From Clostridia bacterium (lineage in GTDB: Bacteria > Bacillota > Clostridia > Oscillospirales > Acutalibacteraceae): a stretch of 33,281 nt of DNA. The translations under genes were made by a program, and so were the position numbers. A model generated the notes under the pieces. It was not told where the DNA came from. It did no database searches and saw nothing but the letters and a program-made list of their open reading frames with translations. Within the stretch, counting starts at the first letter, position 1, and every line of letters starts with the position of its first letter. The stretch is from the NCBI GenBank assembly GCA_017433225.1, contig JAFRHS010000033.1:1-33281 (forward strand). Reading direction: 5' to 3'. Below, piece after piece: positions 24,749 to 33,281 of this stretch.

Positions 24749-25807
24749 TTACAGTGTCAGTTGGTCGTCATCGGCATTGGCCGCGTTGCCGGGCATGGGC
24801 ATCCCCAGATGCCGGTAACCGGCGGGCGTGACCATCCTGCCGCGGGGCGTCCGGGACAGGAAGCCGATCTGCATGAGGTACGGCTCATAGACGTCCTCGA
24901 TGGTGGTCGGGTCTTCGCCGATGGCCGCCGCGATGGTGTCGAGGCCGACGGGGCCGCCGTTGTAGTTGCGGACCATGGCGGTCAGCAGCATGCGGTCGAT
25001 GTTGTCGAGACCGAGAGCGTCGATCTCCATCCGGGACAGCGCGAGGTTCGCGTCTTCCTTCGTGATGACGCCGTTGCCGACGACTTCCGCGAAGTCTCTC
25101 GCCCGTTTCAGGAGGCGGTTGGCGATCCGCGGTGTGCCCCTCGAACGACAGGCGATCTCCTCTGCCCCTTCGGGGTCGATCTCGATGCCTAGGATCTGCG
25201 CGCTCCGCTTGACGATCTGCGACAGCTCCTCCGGAGAGTACAGTTCGAGGCGCAGGATGACGCCGAAACGGTCACGCATGGGAGCGGACAGCAGACCCAT
25301 CCGGGTCGTGGCGCCGACCAGTGTGAAGTGCGGCAGTTCGAGGCGGATGGAACGGGCGGACGGCCCTTTGCCGATGATGATATCGATGGCATTGTCCTCC
25401 ATCGCCGGGTAGAGGATCTCCTCGACCTGACGGGAGAGGCGATGGATCTCGTCGATGAAGAGGACGTCGCCCTCGTTGAGGTTCGTGAGCAGAGCCGCGA
25501 GGTCTCCCTGTTTCTCGATGGCCGGTCCCGAGGTGACGCGGATGTCGACGCCCATCTCCGCGGCAATGATGCCGGCGAGTGTCGTTTTGCCGAGTCCGGG
25601 AGGGCCGTAGAGCAGGACGTGGTCGAGGGATTCCCCTCTGCCCTTGGCGGCATCCATGTAGATTTTCAGATTCTCTTTTGCTTTTTCCTGGCCCAGATAA
25701 TCCTTCAGCGCCCGGGGACGCAGGGAGAGTTCCAGGGAGTCGTCTTCGGTGCCGGTGAATTCCGGGGTGACGAGACGGCTTTCAAAATCCATGTCTTCTG
25801 TGAACAT
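24749..25807 (-). CDS. ruvB: Holliday junction branch-migration ATPase RuvB
   Basis: Hexameric ring motor that drives branch migration with RuvA. The 352-aa protein has Walker A GPPGLGKT (68-75), Walker B LFIDE (116-120), sensor [19 protein letters not shown], and the C-terminal winged-helix with [19 protein letters not shown] ten to twenty residue N-terminal extension precedes the conserved [11 protein letters not shown]. The AAGGAG ribosome site overlaps the ruvA stop codon, so translation is coupled. Confidence 0.98.
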   Translation of the reverse strand: MFTEDMDFESRLVTPEFTGTEDDSLELSLRPRALKDYLGQEKAKENLKIYMDAAKGRGESLDHVLLYGPPGLGKTTLAGIIAAEMGVDIRVTSGPAIEKQGDLAALLTNLNEGDVLFIDEIHRLSRQVEEILYPAMEDNAIDIIIGKGPSARSIRLELPHFTLVGATTRMGLLSAPMRDRFGVILRLELYSPEELSQIVKRSAQILGIEIDPEGAEEIACRSRGTPRIANRLLKRARDFAEVVGNGVITKEDANLALSRMEIDALGLDNIDRMLLTAMVRNYNGGPVGLDTIAAAIGEDPTTIEDVYEPYLMQIGFLSRTPRGRMVTPAGYRHLGMPMPGNAANADDDQLTL

Positions 25808-25819
25808 TCTCGGTGCTCC

Positions 25820-26425
25820 TTACGCTAATTGTTTCAAGGCCTGTTTGATGAGTTCTTCGGTGGACAGGGTCTGGTCCAGTTTGCCGACGGCGATGGCCGC
25901 TTCGGACTGGCTGTACCCCAGCATGACGAGCGCGCCGACGGCGTCTGCCGCGTTGCTGTTGCCGGCGGCCGTGGCGGTCGCGGCGGCGACGAACGTGTCG
26001 GAGGCGTTCCCGCCCTCGAGGCCCTTCGCGACCTTGTCCTTCAGTTCGAGGACGATGCGCTGGGCCGCTTTCGGGCCGACGCCCTTTGCCCGTGTGATGG
26101 CTTTATAGTCGCCCGCCGCAATGGCCAGAGTCAGTTTGGCGGGGTCCATTTCGGACAGGATGGCCAGAGCCGCCTTCGGGCCGACGCCGGAGACGCCGGT
26201 CAGCATTTTGAAGGCGTCCACTTCGGAGCGGTCATAGAAGCCGAGGAGGTCGACCCCGTCCTGTTTGAAATTCATGTAGGTATAGAGAGTGACCGTCGAG
26301 CCGTTCGACCCGAGGTGCTGGAACGTGTTCAGCGAGATGTCACACTGGAAGGCGATGCCGTTCACATTGACCGCCGCCATGTTCGGGTCGGCGTAGACCA
26401 GTTCGCCGGTAATACTGTAAATCAT
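25820..26425 (-). CDS. ruvA: Holliday junction DNA-binding protein RuvA
   Basis: Binds four-way junctions as a tetramer and loads RuvB. The 201-aa protein starts with the typical MIYSITGELVYADP OB-fold, has two helix-hairpin-helix motifs (LLTGVSGVGPKAALAIL and ITRAKGVGPKAAQRIVLELKDK), an Ala-rich flexible linker, and a C-terminal RuvB-contact domain (AVGALVMLGYSQSEA). GGAG precedes the ATG by six bases. A 129-bp spacer able to form a long hairpin separates it from ruvC. Confidence 0.98.
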   Translation of the reverse strand: MIYSITGELVYADPNMAAVNVNGIAFQCDISLNTFQHLGSNGSTVTLYTYMNFKQDGVDLLGFYDRSEVDAFKMLTGVSGVGPKAALAILSEMDPAKLTLAIAAGDYKAITRAKGVGPKAAQRIVLELKDKVAKGLEGGNASDTFVAAATATAAGNSNAADAVGALVMLGYSQSEAAIAVGKLDQTLSTEELIKQALKQLA

Positions 26426-26554
26426 AAACGTCTCCGTTCAGAGCGTTCGCCCAAAAGCTTTCCCCTTCGTCGAAGGTCGGTGCGTCCGCTCAAGGTATTC
26501 ATCATAAGAGGTGTTCTTGGCAGCCCTCTATTCTCCTCAGGGGAAACTTTTGGG
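26426..26554. other. Structured spacer between ruvC and ruvA
   Basis: The spacer contains GCCCAAAAGCTTTCCCC (26449-26465) and GGGGAAACTTTTGGGC (26540-26555), which pair over 16 bp with a single bulged C. They enclose about 74 bases that include smaller hairpins (CCTTC-GTC-GAAGG at 26464-26476). The outer arm touches the ruvC stop codon. There is no T run, so it is not a standard terminator. It could be a small RNA, an attenuating structure or a processing site; I recognise no known RNA family. Confidence 0.65.
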
Positions 26555-27085
26555 CTAGATGCCTTTTCTTACTTTTAAAGGTCTTCTGGAATTGCTTTCC
26601 AGAGATCCTAAGGTGGAGCCTCCGACATGGGCGTGGCAGATGGCCAGCGCCAGGGCATCGGCGGTGTCGTCGGGTTTCGGGACTTCGGGGAGTCCGAGGA
26701 TGACCCGGGTCATCTCCATGACCTGTTTCTTTTCGGCTTTGCCGTAGCCGACGACGCCCTGTTTGACCTGGATCGGGTTGTACTCGTGGATGTCGAGCCC
26801 CGCCTGAGCGGCCGCCAGGAGAAGGACGCCTCTCGCCTGCGCGACGTCGATGCCCGTCGTCTTGTTGTTCGTGAAGAACAGTTTCTCCATGGAGAGCGCT
26901 TCCGGCTCATACTTCTTCAGGAGATACCGGATGTCGTCATCGATGCATTGGAGCCGCTGCGGGAAAGCCATACCGGCCGGTGTCGTGATGGCGCCGTAGT
27001 CGACGACCGAGAACCTGTTCTTCTCGTAGTCCAGGATGCCCCATCCGATGATGGCGTACCCGGGGTCGATGCCGAGGATCCTCAT
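26555..27085 (-). CDS. ruvC: Holliday junction resolvase RuvC
   Basis: Dimeric endonuclease that cuts Holliday junctions symmetrically. The 176-aa protein carries the four acidic catalytic positions: Asp7 (GIDPG), Glu67 (SMEKLFF), Asp140 and Asp143 (PDDTADALALA), plus the closing histidine. An AAGGAG site stands eight bases before the ATG. First gene of a long operon containing ruvA, ruvB, a methyltransferase, the ECF module, truA and the DUF5711-like gene. No LexA-type box was noticed at its promoter. Confidence 0.97.
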   Translation of the reverse strand: MRILGIDPGYAIIGWGILDYEKNRFSVVDYGAITTPAGMAFPQRLQCIDDDIRYLLKKYEPEALSMEKLFFTNNKTTGIDVAQARGVLLLAAAQAGLDIHEYNPIQVKQGVVGYGKAEKKQVMEMTRVILGLPEVPKPDDTADALALAICHAHVGGSTLGSLESNSRRPLKVRKGI

Positions 27086-27141
27086 ATGCGCTGCTCCTTT
27101 CTCCGAATGGACAGACTTCCACTCTATTAAATATTCAAAAT

Positions 27142-27170
27142 ATTATAGCATTATTTAATTATAAAGACAA
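27142..27170 (-). promoter_or_regulatory. Sigma-A promoter of the ruvC operon
   Basis: On the minus strand TTGTCT (27165-27170) and TATAAT (27142-27147) with a 17-base AT-rich spacer. Transcription would begin near 27135, about 50 bases before ruvC. Confidence 0.78.
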
Positions 27171-27171
27171 T

Positions 27172-27219
27172 AAAAACGACCCGCTTCCCTTTCTGCCGCA
27201 GCAGAGGGATGCAGGTCGT
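27172..27219 (-). terminator. Terminator ending the ilv-DUF815 operon
   Basis: On the minus strand ACGACC (27214-27219) pairs with GGTCGT (27176-27181) and the stem continues inward with mismatches to a CTGC-TGCG-GCAG tip; five T follow. Confidence 0.85.
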
Positions 27220-27234
27220 TGTGTTTTGGAATGT

Positions 27235-28437
27235 TTATTTCGCCAGAAGGCTGTTCGTGAACTGTTCGGCTGCTCTCGGCGTGGCGCCTCCCTTGCGGAT
27301 GGCGAATGCCGACGCCTGTTTTTCCAGCTCATCCTCATCCATCTCGATGCCCTTGGCTTTTGCGAGCGACCTCACGATAGCAAGATAGTCGGGTTTCGAC
27401 GGCTTGTTGAAGAGGATGGTCAGACCGAACCGGCTCGACAGAGACATGGTCTCCTGTATGGTGTCGTTGCGGTGGATGTCGTCCCCTTCCCGGTCGGCAA
27501 AACTCTCCCGCACCAGATGCCGCCGGTTGCTGGTGGCATAGATGACGGTGTTCGGCGCTTTGACGGAGGCGGAGCCTTCGAGAATGGCTTTCAGGGTCGC
27601 GAAATTGTCATCGTCTTTCTGGAACGACAGGTCGTCGACGAAGATGATGAATTTGAGCGGGTTGTCCTTCAGCGCTTCCATGACCTTCGGGATGTCGTGC
27701 AGCTGGCTCTTCTTCAGTTCGAGGAGCCGCAGGCCCTCCCCGGCAAGTTCATTGGTGATCGCCTTGACGGACGACGACTTGCCGGTGCCGGCCGCCCCGT
27801 AGAGCAGCGTGTTGGCGGCAGGTTTTCCTTCGAGCAGCGCGCGGGTGTTCGTGAGGAGCTGCTCCTTCTCACGCTCGTACCCGTAAAGGTCCGCAAGGAC
27901 TCTGGTATCGGGTGAGGTGATGGGAACGATCTCCTCCCCTTCGAGCCGGAACATGTTGTGGTGGGCATACATGCCGTAGCCGGTGGTGCGGATCTTCGCG
28001 ATGCGCTCCTCATAGGCTTTGGCAAAGTCCCGTTTCGTCGTCTCGAAGGGCGGCAGGAACCCCTTGATGCGGCTCGTGTCCCTCTGATGGACGAACTTCT
28101 GGACATCTTCCGTCGTCAGGTCCGACAGCTGCTGGAACAGCTTCAGTTCTTCCCCGACACAGGTCTGCAGAACGGCCGAGACCGCTTCTCCCCTGGCGCG
28201 CAGGTTCACGTATTGGTTCTCGTCCTCCGCCACTGCATCGAGCAGGAAGTCCGAGAAGTTGTAATGCGTACGGAACAGTTCCGTCACGAAATCGGTATAT
28301 GCACTCGTGGGGTTGGGCGATCCATCGCCACAGCTTCCGTCCAGCGCGCGAAACGCGCGCAGCACGGGCGTTTCCGCCACATGGCGGAACACGACGACCG
28401 TGTCGAGGTCCCGGATGAGTGTCTGCAGATTTGCCAT
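27235..28437 (-). CDS. AAA ATPase of the DUF815 family
   Basis: A 400-aa AAA-type ATPase of unknown role. The N-terminal half is helical and variable; the ATPase core has Walker A GAAGTGKS (214-221), Walker B FIIFVDD (263-269) with an Asp-Asp end instead of Asp-Glu, and a sensor segment VIYATSNRRHLVRESFADR typical of DUF815. Its ATG lies six bp after the ilvD stop, and the terminator that closes the ilv operon follows it, so it is cotranscribed with branched-chain amino-acid genes, perhaps only by position. No membrane segments are visible. Confidence 0.9.
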   Translation of the reverse strand: MANLQTLIRDLDTVVVFRHVAETPVLRAFRALDGSCGDGSPNPTSAYTDFVTELFRTHYNFSDFLLDAVAEDENQYVNLRARGEAVSAVLQTCVGEELKLFQQLSDLTTEDVQKFVHQRDTSRIKGFLPPFETTKRDFAKAYEERIAKIRTTGYGMYAHHNMFRLEGEEIVPITSPDTRVLADLYGYEREKEQLLTNTRALLEGKPAANTLLYGAAGTGKSSSVKAITNELAGEGLRLLELKKSQLHDIPKVMEALKDNPLKFIIFVDDLSFQKDDDNFATLKAILEGSASVKAPNTVIYATSNRRHLVRESFADREGDDIHRNDTIQETMSLSSRFGLTILFNKPSKPDYLAIVRSLAKAKGIEMDEDELEKQASAFAIRKGGATPRAAEQFTNSLLAK

Positions 28438-28443
28438 GAATGA

Positions 28444-30111
28444 TCAGTCCTTGATGTTGATGATGGCACCGCGGTCTGCCGAGGAGACCATCTTCGAATA
28501 CCGTTTGAGGTAACCGGTGATGTGGTCCTTGGTCTTGATCGGCTCTTCGGCCTTTCTCTTTGCCAGTTCTTCCTCGGAGACTTTGAGTTCGATCTTGTAC
28601 TCGGGGATGTTGATGGAGATGAGGTCGCCTTCGTGTACCCAGGCGATGAGACCGCCGTTGGCAGCCTCCGGAGAGACGTGGCCGATGGAAGCGCCGCGGG
28701 TGGCGCCGGAGAACCGGCCGTCCGTGATGAGGGCGACTTCCTTGTCGAGGCCGGCGCCTGCGATGGCGGAGGTCGGAGAGAGCATCTCTCTCATGCCGGG
28801 GCCGCCGGCGGGACCTTCATAGCGGATGACGACGACGTCGCCGGGGTTGATCTCTTTGCCGTAGATGGCTTTGATGGCCTCTTCCTCGCTCTCGAAGACA
28901 CGGGCCGGGCCCTCATGGACGAGCATTTCCGGAGAAACGGCGCTTCTCTTGACGACGCAGCCGTCCGGAGCCAGGTTGCCGTACAGGACGGCGATGCCGC
29001 CGGTCTTCGTGAACGGGTTGTCCATGTCGCGGATGACTTCGTTGTCGGTCTTGAAGACGCCTTCGAGATTCTCCTGCAGGGTCTTGCCGGTGCAGGTCAT
29101 GACGTCGGTGTTGATGAGACCGGCCTCCGCCAGCTGCTTCAGGACGGCATGGATGCCGCCGGCCTCATTGAGGTCCTCCATGTAAGTGGGACCGGCCGGA
29201 GCCAGATGGCAGACATTCGGCGTGTTCTCGGAGATCTCGTTGATCTTGCGAAGGTCCATCTTCATGTCGATCTCGTTCGCGATGGCAGGCAGGTGCAGGA
29301 TCGTGTTGGTCGAGCAGCCGAGGGCCATGTCGGTGGTGATGGCATTCCAGATGGCATCTTCGGTCAGGACGTCTCTGGCCCGGATGTTCTTCCGGACGAG
29401 TTCCATGACCTGCATACCGGCTTCCTTCGCGAGCTTGATGCGGGCGGAGTACGGCGCCGGGATGGTGCCGTTGCCGGAGAGGCCCATGCCCATGACTTCC
29501 GTCAGGCAGTTCATGGAGTTCGCGGTGTACATGCCGGAGCAGGAACCGCAGGACGGGCAGACCTTTTCTTCGTATTCCCTCAGCTTGGCTTCCGAAATCT
29601 TGCCGGCCGAGTACGAGCCGACCGCTTCGAACATGCTGGAAAGACTGGTCTTGTGGCCGTCAATGCGGCCGGCCAGCATGGGGCCTCCGGAGACGAAAAT
29701 GGTGGGAAGGTTCAGACGGGCCGCGGCCATCAGGAGGCCGGGAACGTTCTTGTCGCAGTTCGGGATCATGACGAGGCCGTCAAAGCCGTGGGCTTTGACC
29801 ATGGCTTCGGTGGAGTCCGCGATGAGGTCTCTCGTAACGAGAGAATACTTCATGCCTTCGTGGCCCATGGCAATGCCGTCGCAGACGGCGATGGCCGGGA
29901 ACACGATCGGGGTGCCGCCGCCCATGGCGACGCCGATGCGGACCGCTTCCGTGATCTTGTCGAGGTTCATATGACCGGGGACGATCTCGTTGTAGGAGCT
30001 GACGATACCGATGAGGGGACGTCTCAGTTCTTCCTTGGTGAGACCCAGGGCATTGTACAGGGAGCGATGGGGCGCGTTTTGGAACCCATCGACGATGGTA
30101 TCTTTGATCAT
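28444..30111 (-). CDS. ilvD: Dihydroxy-acid dehydratase IlvD
   Basis: Iron-sulfur enzyme converting 2,3-dihydroxy acids to the 2-oxo acids that precede valine and isoleucine. The 555-aa protein is full length. It shows cluster-linked cysteines in NCDKNVPG (Cys119) and [19 protein letters not shown] (Cys185, Cys188, Cys191), and the C-terminal [29 protein letters not shown] stands nine bases before the ATG. It lies between ilvC and the DUF815 gene. Confidence 0.98.
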   Translation of the reverse strand: MIKDTIVDGFQNAPHRSLYNALGLTKEELRRPLIGIVSSYNEIVPGHMNLDKITEAVRIGVAMGGGTPIVFPAIAVCDGIAMGHEGMKYSLVTRDLIADSTEAMVKAHGFDGLVMIPNCDKNVPGLLMAAARLNLPTIFVSGGPMLAGRIDGHKTSLSSMFEAVGSYSAGKISEAKLREYEEKVCPSCGSCSGMYTANSMNCLTEVMGMGLSGNGTIPAPYSARIKLAKEAGMQVMELVRKNIRARDVLTEDAIWNAITTDMALGCSTNTILHLPAIANEIDMKMDLRKINEISENTPNVCHLAPAGPTYMEDLNEAGGIHAVLKQLAEAGLINTDVMTCTGKTLQENLEGVFKTDNEVIRDMDNPFTKTGGIAVLYGNLAPDGCVVKRSAVSPEMLVHEGPARVFESEEEAIKAIYGKEINPGDVVVIRYEGPAGGPGMREMLSPTSAIAGAGLDKEVALITDGRFSGATRGASIGHVSPEAANGGLIAWVHEGDLISINIPEYKIELKVSEEELAKRKAEEPIKTKDHITGYLKRYSKMVSSADRGAIINIKD

Positions 30112-30142
30112 GGCGATACACTCCTTCCAAAATTAACACAAA

Positions 30143-30169
30143 GGGCGCAGTGCCTTTCGGTCTGCGCCC
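30143..30169 (-). terminator. Hairpin between ilvC and ilvD, possible weak terminator
   Basis: GGGCGCAG (30143-30150) pairs exactly with CTGCGCCC (30162-30169). On the minus strand it is followed by TTTGTGTTAATTTT, an interrupted T-rich stretch, so it may lower ilvD expression or stabilise the ilvC end rather than stop transcription. Confidence 0.6.
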
Positions 30170-30185
30170 TGTCATTCCAAAATGA

Positions 30186-31289
<1,104 letters not shown>

Positions 31290-31307
31290 GAGTTTCCGCG
31301 CGATTTA

Positions 31308-31838
31308 TCAGAACAGATCGGGCGTGTCGAGCATGCTTCCGCTGCCCTTGCTGAGAGCGATGACGCCGGAACGGCAGGATTCGATGATGCCGACCGGACG
31401 GATCATCTCGATGAAGGCGTCGATCTTGTCGGAATCGCCCGTGACTTCGATCCCAAGGGTGGTCGTGGAATAGTCGATGATCTTCGCCTTGAAGATGTCC
31501 ACGGTACTCATGATGAGCTGGTGCTGCGAGGTCTCATTGTTGACCTTGATGAGCAGCAGTTCGCGCTCGATGGTGTCCTTCTCGTCAAGGATCTCGACTT
31601 TCTTTACGTTGTGGAGTTTGCGCAGCTGGTTCAGCATCTGCGCTCTCGCGTAACCGTCTCCGCTCATGGAGATCGTGATACGGGAATACTCGGGCGACTC
31701 GGTGACACCGACGGTCAGAGCGTCGATGTTGAAGCCGCGGCGGGTGAACATGCTGGTGACGCGGGTCAGGACGCCGAACTTGTTGTCGACGTAGATCGCG
31801 ATCACGAATCTGGTCTCGTCTTTTTTCACTTCAGCCAT
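31308..31838 (-). CDS. ilvN: Acetolactate synthase regulatory subunit IlvN/IlvH
   Basis: Small subunit that activates the catalytic IlvB and confers valine feedback inhibition. The 176-aa protein has an N-terminal ACT domain (about 10-85: FVIAIYVDNKFGVLTRVTSMFTRRGFNIDAL then SEYSRITI-type strands) and the usual C-terminal domain ending with ITGDSDKIDAF-like residues. The ribosome site GGAG lies inside the end of ilvB, and only one base separates the ilvB stop from its ATG, so translation is coupled. Confidence 0.96.
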   Translation of the reverse strand: MAEVKKDETRFVIAIYVDNKFGVLTRVTSMFTRRGFNIDALTVGVTESPEYSRITISMSGDGYARAQMLNQLRKLHNVKKVEILDEKDTIERELLLIKVNNETSQHQLIMSTVDIFKAKIIDYSTTTLGIEVTGDSDKIDAFIEMIRPVGIIESCRSGVIALSKGSGSMLDTPDLF

Positions 31839-31839
31839 C

Positions 31840-33281
31840 TTATTTCGCTCCTCTCTCGGTGACCATGTCGGCGACCGTTTTTCCGGCCGGGATCATCGGC
31901 AGGACGAACTCGTCCTTGTCGATCCGGCAGTCGATGAGGGTGACTCCCCCACTGTGATAGGCTTTGTCAAAGGCCTCGCGGAACTCTTCGACGGTCTCGG
32001 TGACGACCCCTTCCGCGCCAAAGGCCTCCGCCAGTTTGACGTAATCCGGCGCACGTTTTTCGAGCACCGTGTTGGAATAGCGTTCTCCGTAGAAGAGGGT
32101 CTGCCACTGGCGGACCATGCCGAGGACCTTGTTGTTCATGATGACGACCGTCAACGGCAGATGGTAGAGAACCGACGTCATGACCTCGTTGAGGTTCATG
32201 CCGAAGGAACCGTCGCCGGTGACGAGGACGGTCGGTACTTTCGTCGCCACACAGGCGCCTTCTGCCGCGCCCATGCCGAAGCCCATGGTGCCGAGTCCGC
32301 CGCTGGTGACGAACTTCCGGGGCTTCCGGAACTTGAGGTACTGTGCCGCCCACATCTGGTGCTGGCCGACGTCGGTGGCAACGACCGTGTCATCGGACTT
32401 GATATCGTTGATGACATCCATGATGTCTTTCGGGTCGACGCCAAGGGTCTTGGCGTGCAGACCCTGTTCCTTCTCGACGAGGGCGTCCACATGGGCGCGC
32501 CACTCGGGATGTGTCTTCCGGTCGACACCGTCGATGACCATCGGAAGGGAGATCCGTAAATCGCCCCTGACACCGATATCCGCGGTGACGTTCTTGGAGA
32601 TCTCGGCGAAGTCGACATCCATGTGGATGATGGCGGCCTCCTTGCAGAACTCCGTCGTCTTCCCCGTCACGCGGTCGGAGAAACGGGTGCCGATGGCAAT
32701 GACGAGGTCCGCGTCGTCGAGCGCGATGGTGGAGGCGTACTGGCCGTGCATACCGACCATGCCGAGATAACGCGGGTTCTCGTTCGGGACACAGGAGATG
32801 CCCATGAGGGAACTGCCGATGTACGCGTCGATCTTGTCGGCGAGTTTGATGACATCGTCATAGGCTTCCGCCGCATTGACGCCGCCGCCGATATAGATGA
32901 ACGGTTTCTCCGCCTTGTTGATGGCGGCGATGGCCTGCTCGATGCGTTTTTCCGGCGGACGGATGGAGTCATAGGCTTTGGACGGGCCCTTCGGCTCGAA
33001 CTCCGTGTACATATTCTGGATGTCTTTCGGGATGTCGATGAGGACCGGGCCGGGGCGGTCGGACTTGGCGATCTTGAACGCCTCGCGCATGATCTCCGGC
33101 AGCTCGTCGATATCGTTGACGAAGTAGTTGTGCTTGGTGATCGGCAGAGTGATGCCGGTGATGTCGACTTCCTGGAAACTGTCCTTGCCGACCATCGGAC
33201 GACCGACGTTGCCGGTGATGGCGACGACCGGGATGGAGTCCAGCATAGCGGTGGCGATGCCGGTGACGAGGTTCGTGGCAC
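31840..33281 (-). CDS. ilvB: Acetolactate synthase catalytic subunit IlvB, 5' end outside window
   Basis: Thiamine-diphosphate enzyme joining pyruvate to pyruvate or 2-oxobutyrate, first common step of branched-chain amino-acid synthesis. The frame is open to the window's right edge: before the internal Met at 33246 it continues as ATNLVTGIATA, which is conserved IlvB sequence, so that Met is not the start. About 479 residues are present and roughly 80 N-terminal ones, including the catalytic glutamate region, are missing. Visible marks are DIPKDIQ, the central domain, and the TPP/Mg motif GDGSFGMNLNE with NNKVLGMVRQWQ. A leader such as a T-box would lie outside the window. Confidence 0.97.
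   Translation of the reverse strand, partial: ATNLVTGIATAMLDSIPVVAITGNVGRPMVGKDSFQEVDITGITLPITKHNYFVNDIDELPEIMREAFKIAKSDRPGPVLIDIPKDIQNMYTEFEPKGPSKAYDSIRPPEKRIEQAIAAINKAEKPFIYIGGGVNAAEAYDDVIKLADKIDAYIGSSLMGISCVPNENPRYLGMVGMHGQYASTIALDDADLVIAIGTRFSDRVTGKTTEFCKEAAIIHMDVDFAEISKNVTADIGVRGDLRISLPMVIDGVDRKTHPEWRAHVDALVEKEQGLHAKTLGVDPKDIMDVINDIKSDDTVVATDVGQHQMWAAQYLKFRKPRKFVTSGGLGTMGFGMGAAEGACVATKVPTVLVTGDGSFGMNLNEVMTSVLYHLPLTVVIMNNKVLGMVRQWQTLFYGERYSNTVLEKRAPDYVKLAEAFGAEGVVTETVEEFREAFDKAYHSGGVTLIDCRIDKDEFVLPMIPAGKTVADMVTERGAK

Noticed and set aside
26449..26555. ruvC-ruvA hairpin as a hammerhead ribozyme, SRP RNA or 6S RNA
   Set aside because: A CTGAGGAG string is present, but the GAAA core element falls inside the closing stem, and the SRP GGAAGGAAGCAGCC tip is absent; it is also shorter than typical 6S RNA.

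Overview
The window looks like chromosomal core DNA from a GC-rich member of the Clostridia (Bacillota), probably a gut or rumen anaerobe. The evidence is a Rex redox repressor, a zinc-finger ClpE-type ATPase, UppP and an FtsK/SpoIIIE translocase, ECF-transporter ATPases linked to truA, a DUF5711-type protein, and AT-rich spacers carrying near-perfect sigma-A promoters (TTGACA-17-TATAAT) and strong AAGGAG ribosome sites. No 16S rRNA is present, so the genus cannot be named. I see no phage, insertion sequence, CRISPR array or other mobile DNA.

Layout from left to right. (1) 1-3510, minus strand: uppP then a DNA translocase whose 3' end leaves the window. (2) 3542-7000, plus strand: one strong promoter flanked by two Rex-box-like palindromes drives an isocitrate dehydrogenase-family gene, rex, an unrecognised gene and a divergent uracil-DNA glycosylase, closed by a bidirectional terminator. 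(3) 7018-9402, minus strand: two paralogous small membrane proteins followed by a DUF362 protein, with a perfect palindrome just downstream of the promoter. (4) 9479-12954, minus strand: GNAT acetyltransferase, phosphohexomutase, larB and a free-standing C-terminal half of LarC. (5) 12991-15670, minus strand: two tandemly duplicated secreted SGNH hydrolases, each with its own promoter and terminator. (6) 15755-16219, minus strand: four tRNA genes (Gly, Arg, His, Gln in transcription order) with one promoter, a terminator between His and Gln, and a final terminator. (7) 16227-19264, minus strand: pgsA and clpE. (8) 19313-27170, minus strand: a long tightly packed operon, ruvC-ruvA-ruvB-methyltransferase-ecfA1-ecfA2-ecfT-truA-DUF5711-like, with an unexplained hairpin-forming spacer between ruvC and ruvA. 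(9) 27172-33281, minus strand: ilvB (5' end cut by the window)-ilvN-ilvC-ilvD followed by a DUF815 AAA ATPase and a terminator.

The genes are mostly housekeeping: branched-chain amino-acid synthesis, Holliday-junction processing, wall-lipid recycling, phospholipid synthesis, proteolysis, vitamin and metal uptake energisation, and NADH-sensing control. The parts that deserve a second look are the doubled Rex operator candidates around the dehydrogenase promoter, the orphan LarC2 next to LarB, the structured ruvC-ruvA spacer, the small membrane protein pair attached to DUF362, and the tRNA promoter sitting inside a 9-bp inverted repeat.
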